From Brachionus manjavacas (Eukaryota > Rotifera > Eurotatoria > Ploima > Brachionidae): a stretch of DNA of 64,000 bases. The DNA lies in assembly GCA_019054805.1 (NCBI GenBank), contig JAHQIY010000005.1, forward strand, positions 1,533,501-1,597,500, written 5' to 3'. Both the position numbers and the translations under genes were made by a program. How positions within the stretch are numbered: position 1 is the first letter of the stretch; every line of letters starts with the position of its first letter. Positions 58,866 through 64,000 of this stretch are shown piece after piece. The notes below the pieces were generated by a model. That model ran no database searches, was not told the DNA's origin, and saw nothing but the letters and a program-made list of their open reading frames with translations.

Positions 58866-61800
58866 ATGAATATATCAAACAAGGATAAATTTATTATGAT
58901 GAACATTCTTAATCAGAGCACATCGAACCGTAAGTTAAACAAAAAAAAAATCAAATTTCTTAAATTTCCTAGTTCCTAAGCATCCTCGACGACTAAGTGT
59001 ATTTCCGGAAAGATTTCCACTCTATGTAAAATCTATAATTGAAAAAATCACTAGCTAAACACTTTGTTATAGGGTGATGTGAGTTGTTACATTGAGCTTA
59101 ACAATATAAACGAAATCGAGGACACATGTGAGAATTACAACATGGTGGATTTTTTGCACTTTACAAGTTTTGCTGCATCCCTTTTCACCAGCACACATAA
59201 AAAAACTATCACCTTAGCAATTCAAGATTTTTGCACAGTCAACTGCAAGAATGCTTTTCTCCTAAAAGGGATAATTCCAAGTAAGTAAAAGAAAGAGCCT
59301 AGAGTTGTTTACTCAAAATTTTATAGAAAACGGCAACAATAAGTCTATTTTTTGTTTTCAATGGTTACCATTTTAAATTCAAAAAACGTTCACATTGCTT
59401 TTGCCAAACAGACTAAATGTTACTAGCTATCTTTGGTCGCTAAAATAGCCAAAATTAGATTAGTCAAATATTTGATACAATCGAATCCGGTCCGATTAAA
59501 TTAACTAGTAACGAGGCCATGTTTAGCGATTAATTAAATTCTCTTGTTTATTCATCTACAAGTTTCAAAAATCGATGTTTTTTCTTCGGATTAAGCTACA
59601 ATTTGTTTTCTTCAATGACATTTTAACACTGCGTACAAAAAACAAGTTTACTTAAAATTTTGCTATACAAGTGTTTTTTGTATACTTGTTTACCATGTTG
59701 TTATTTAAGTCCTAAGTTCCATTGCGTCAGAAAAATAACCCATAAATTTTGCAAATTTTTAAATTAAACTTTTTTGCTGTGTGAGAGTTAGCCGAGAAAT
59801 TTTGCGGGAAAAAATTGAAGCTTACTTTAACAGTCAGTAAATAGAAAATTAATTAAATTACGCAGAACGTGAGAAGGTGAATTCGGAGCAAAATCAGTTT
59901 CAAATAATATTTATCTAAAAGCGTTTAATAATTTATATTTTAATTAGGAATCTTTAATTTTTAAGGTACTTGTTTTTGTAAATCCAAATAACAGCTTATC
60001 AGAATAAAGGCAAAGAATAGTTAAATTTTTCTATCTTTTATTTTTAGCCCAGGATATTGACAATCTCTCAGTTGGCTGAGAAAGAATTTTTTAATGCTTA
60101 ATAAATCTAAAAGAATTGTTACGGAATCAAATTAATTTGAAATGAAGTGGGGTGGGGGGTTCATTCCGAATCTATTTTAATTTTAATTTTTTTTGGAATT
60201 TTATTTTCTCTATGTCATATCACCTCGAAACAAATTTTTAAGAGTAATATAAGACTAAATTTAAATAATTTTAAAAAAGTTTGAAGAATTTAGTATTTAA
60301 TTTTTTTTGTGTAGGTCAGGTCCTTTCAACTTTATTTGTAAAATTAAAAAACAATTTCGGATTTTGAATTTTTAATTGCATTACACTTTGTGTTATTTGA
60401 TCATGGTTGTTGAAATCTTTTCTTATTAATTCAACATAAATAATTAGTAACTTAGCTCTAAATTTACTTGAGAGCGGGATAGATAACTTAAGGCAAAACA
60501 ACTAGTTCAAGTATCCCAAGTTATGCTTTAGATTGAATTATAAAATCTAGACAAATACACGGTTTATTTCGAGCACTTAGATTATCTATGTTCATTAGAT
60601 TATCCATGCCCAGATTAATTCAATTCAGAAATGCCGGTCTGAAAATTTCTCATGAATTCTAGCTTTTGGAAAATTTCTAATTTCGGTCAAAAAATTGAAT
60701 AATAATAATTTAAGCTACAGTAGAAGATCTGCTGAGCGAGGCTACATTTAAACTTCGCCTTTTAGCTATTTTATTTTGAACCATTAAAAAAAATTTAATA
60801 AATAATAAAAATGTTTGTCTTCTAAAATAAATAATTTATTGTAAATTTAATAAAATAATTTCATTGTGATTAAGTCTAGCATTTGAAGCTGTTCTGCAAA
60901 GGCACATTGATTATTTCAGCGGAAAGCTCATTCCAGTCATTGACGAATTTTTATTGATATAAGATGAAAAATTAAGTCTTGGACTGTGTCTATTTGCCAA
61001 AGTTAATTAGTTGATATCAAATTCCAAGCTAGAATTCTATTTTTGTTAATAGTGTTTAGAGAAAGATGGAAATTTAAGGCTTTGTTCCTTTAAAACAGAG
61101 GTTTTTTTAATCTTTACAAATAGCATCACGTCCGAACTTAATCCAAGCGTATCTTTTTTTTTTCAAAAACAACATGTCAAAACTTAAAAAGAGAATAGAA
61201 GGAAATGAACATAAAACAGAAGGAAACGGTTGCAATAGAAAGAACGTGCTGTGTGCATCGAGACCAAATTTATAAAGATACTACTTTTGATTTAGTTAAG
61301 ACATGGATCATTCATATCGGAACGGCATATCACACTTTTATTTTTTTTTAAAAAGTCCACTTAACTTTTGGTCCTAAGTTAATCCAAGATTAGTTAATTA
61401 ATGCTGCCCAGTCTAACCGGGGACTTAAAGGAAGAGACAAAGAAGTTTTTTTTTGGTGTGTTTGAATTAAGATTTAGACAATTTTGTTTTAAATATAAAT
61501 TGCATAAAATGACTTTATTGTGTAAACAATCAGCCAGGTAAATATTCTTGGACTGGTCAAATATTTATATTTTTTTTCGACACAACAAAAAATTGAATAA
61601 ACCATTCAAGAATAATATTTTTTATATTATCAAAATTAGAAAATTTTTTGAACTTAAATCTTTTATTTTTATTTTTTTTTAAATAAATGAGGATATAAAA
61701 TTTTAGTAGCCATTGTTGTAAATTCAACTAATGGTTTGCACTCTTGAAGTTCTAAGCAAAAAGCTGAGCTGGTTTTTGCTAATTGAGAATTCAGCAATTT

Positions 61801-63040
61801 CATTATTTGTCAAATCAAATGGACAAAAGGATCATGCTTTGAATATTAAATTTTCAAAACTAAGGCTTTCTAAATCAAGCGTTAAATTTGAAGTTTGTCA
61901 AAATTTGCAGCCTTAGATTGTTTTTCAAGCTAAATTATATAAAAAATTAAAAACGAAGCACTATGAAAGTTAAGATTGAAGCCTGAGCACAAATGTTAAA
62001 TAAACGCGAAAATTTTAATGATTAAATTTAATTTTGGGCAAAGAAATCACAAGAGTGAATTCCTTTTCAGTTAGTTTAAAAAATTTAAATTATTCAATCA
62101 TGTGACAATTAGTTTAAAAAAATACTAACCGCTCAAGAGGGTCGCCAATAGGGCTCAAAAATATTTTATAATAATTTGGATAGTTGGAAAAATTTGGTTG
62201 AGCCCATGGTCTTAGTCAAAAATTTCGAATGGCATTTGAATCAATTTTAGGGACAAATGCCTTCAATGAGATAAATCAAATTTTTCAACAATTAGCTTTT
62301 ATCTATAAAAAATAATAAAAAATAATTTTTTTTCCAAAGGTAATGCAATAGAAGAAAATTGCCATTTATTTGTATTCAAAAATTCGATTTATCACGTCAA
62401 TCACGAATCAATTAATAATAACGAATCGACCAGCACCCAGGTCAATACTAATAAGTCTGTATTGATCGGCTATTGTGACATAAAGTATTACAAAGATAAA
62501 TATATAACCCTTAGTGAATTTCTAATTCACAGTGTTTACGATACTAAATCTCTGGCAAACGAAATTGGAAACCATTTTTCACCATACGAATATTTGAGAA
62601 ATTTTCAGCACTCACCACTTGATCCAGACATTGTGGACAATTCTCCATTTCGAAATTTTTATCTAAATTTTTTCAACAATCAAACAACTTGTAGAGACAA
62701 CTTAACACTAGATGAAAACTTGGCCAAGTCATTTAGACACATTGATATACCAAAAGATTGGAGTCTAATAGGTCAAAATTCATCAAGCAAAAAAAGTAAA
62801 AAAAATAATTTAACAAAATAAAAAATTAAAAAATTCATTCAAAATTTTATTAAATATTTTTATAGAGCTCTTGAGAGAAAATCTTCTGCATTTTGCAGCT
62901 AGACACAATTTAAAAAAGTTTTGCTCGATTATAATCAATTTACCTGGATCTGTCGAGGGCTTGGAGTGTCTTAACCTGGAAAGTGAACTGCCATGTCAAT
63001 TGGCAATAAAAAAGAAGCACAAAGATATTGCTGAATTAAT
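58866..63040 (+). CDS. N-terminal part of an AKAP13/ARHGEF28-like Rho guanine nucleotide exchange factor (continues past the window)
   Basis: Five exons in phase: 58866-58929, 58973-59025, 59073-59280, 62340-62795, 62866-63040 (ends on donor GTGAGT); about 318 residues so far. PERFPLYGDVSCYIELNN resembles the N-terminal APLYG motif of these proteins. Further on, RHIDIPKDWSLIGQ is like the HLKLPTEWNVLG stretch, followed by LLRENLLHFAARHNLKKFCSIIINLPGSVEGL..LNLESELPCQLAIKKKHKDIAEL, an ankyrin-like pair typical of AKAP13/ARHGEF28. The catalytic DH-PH domains, expected about 1000 or more residues later, are outside. The first exon is short and its ATG (58866) is the only plausible start seen. The 3059-bp intron 3 carries LINE debris. 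Confidence 0.78.
60880..61085 (-). pseudogene. LINE ORF2 C-terminal fragment in RhoGEF intron 3 (antisense)
   Basis: Minus-strand frames encode NRHSPRLNFSSYINK and, after a shift, KNFVNDWNELSAEIINVPLQNSFKC then stop, matching the NDWNSLP..VV.AP....FK terminus of CR1-like ORF2s. About 200 bp remain. Confidence 0.7.
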
Positions 63041-64000
63041 GTGAGTAGCTCTTGATAAATTAAATTAAAGGACATTTGTGGACAAAAAGTGTTCTTTTTT
63101 GTTTTTCAAAGTTCACCTTATCATTGCTCACCAAATAGGAAGCCTAAGTAAAATTTGATGTATTGCCAAAAGTATAAATATTTGCGTAATTCAAAGCGAT
63201 TAGTCTTTAATGGTTTCGTAATATTTTCAAATGATAAAGAGATTAAGGCTTGAATTGTCATTGTTTCATTGAAATTTAAAATTTAATAAGCCTTTTAGGA
63301 TTTTATGAATAATTAAGATTGTACAATAAAATAAAATATTTCGCTTGGTTCGGGTTTAATTGCTCGCTTTCACGAAGAAAATCGATTTTTTTCGTCAAAT
63401 CGAGTCGTCATTTTTCATGAGCCACATAGGTAGAGTTTTTTGTAGGAGCATAATTCATCCATTTTATGTCACAAAATCGAATTTCGTTTAGAATTTTTTC
63501 CGTAATTTCAAAATTTAATTTTGGTCATCATATATCAAAAAAATCGAAATAGAAGCCAAAGAGCTTTTATTTAGCGTAGATTTTTATTAATATTGTTCTT
63601 TTTAATAAAAATTGGACACCTTTAATTTTGTTATTTGATCAAAACGAGTCCAATTCGCCTATTATGTAAATAAGTTTTCGGGTCCATAATAAATATTTGT
63701 GTTTTTTAGTTTTTAAAAAAGAACAAAAGAGGGCTTGAAAATTTTCATGTCAAAAATTCATGATAAATTTTTGCCATACTTCATCTTTTTATATTTTTTT
63801 CTACATCTAGTTAAATCATCTGTGGTACCTAGTACACCTTTTTGTCATGGCAACTTAAATACAAACTTAAATATTTAAATTGCAGTATTTCTGAGCTTTG
63901 AAGTAGTTAAAATTCAATGACCGAACAATTTTTTTAAAACCTAATATTTGATTAATTAATAAAATTAAAATTATTTTTTTCTAATTTTCAAGCTAATTCA
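63041..64000. other. RhoGEF intron running off the window
   Basis: No further exon was found. The stretch is AT-rich without recognisable repeats. Confidence 0.35.

Noticed and set aside
60316-61916. Frames of about 61 codons in RhoGEF intron 3
   Set aside because: No splice phase compatible with the flanking RhoGEF exons and no likeness to the family.
1-64000. tRNA, rRNA, CRISPR, bacterial operon or endogenous viral genes
   Set aside because: Read for on both strands; nothing with the necessary structure was found, though short tRNA genes could be missed without a covariance search.

Overview
The window is AT-rich nuclear DNA from a small protostome animal. Ten intron-bearing or intronless protein genes with clear metazoan relatives sit between long non-coding stretches crowded with transposon debris. 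Most introns are 43-70 bp with GT..AG ends. The gene set (innexin, beta-type carbonic [13 protein letters not shown] protein, Piwi, CMTR1, DRAM, STI1) together with the many non-LTR retrotransposon pieces fits a monogonont rotifer such as Brachionus. That placement is inference from memory of such genomes; no marker was compared.

Layout. 1-8200 is a transposon nest: 65-bp inverted repeats at 1-65 and 5658-5722 enclose a nearly complete CR1/jockey-like LINE (about 1610-5280) and older LINE pieces. A MULE-like DNA element (7137-8033) lies inside another LINE fragment with an 8-bp target duplication. 8200-10530 holds remnants and a fold-back MITE. 10816-12644 (-) is STI1/HOP, preceded by three heat-shock-element arrays. 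16939-17821 (-) is a beta-carbonic-anhydrase family protein that lacks two of its three zinc ligands. 18799-20205 (-) is an intronless innexin. 21740-24708 holds a deleted mariner and two MITEs. 25395-30223 (+) is PLEKHM2/SKIP with a 12-nt microexon. 31541-31889 (-) is cytochrome c oxidase subunit 7A. 32500-33370 (-) is a dead Tc1 transposase. 33706-38554 (-) is CMTR1. 39345-42075 is a broken LINE. 43635-45035 is an internally deleted pogo-like element. 45898-46887 (+) is DRAM. 48860-49997 (+) is a trypsin-like protease. 50190-51560 is an RTE-like LINE remnant. 51974-57465 (-) is a catalytically intact Piwi. 58866 to beyond the right edge (+) is the N-terminal part of an AKAP13/ARHGEF28-type Rho exchange factor.

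The host genes look like unrelated housekeeping or signalling genes rather than a functional cluster: Hsp70/Hsp90 co-chaperone, gap junction, lysosome positioning, respiration, mRNA cap methylation, autophagy/lysosome membrane, protease, transposon silencing and Rho signalling. I saw no operon, CRISPR array, tRNA or rRNA. The strongest candidates for something new are the zinc-ligand-less beta-CA protein, the PLEKHM2 microexon with no visible kinesin-binding tryptophan motif, the transposase-domain-deleted pogo element that keeps both terminal domains, and the TIR-bounded block containing LINEs.
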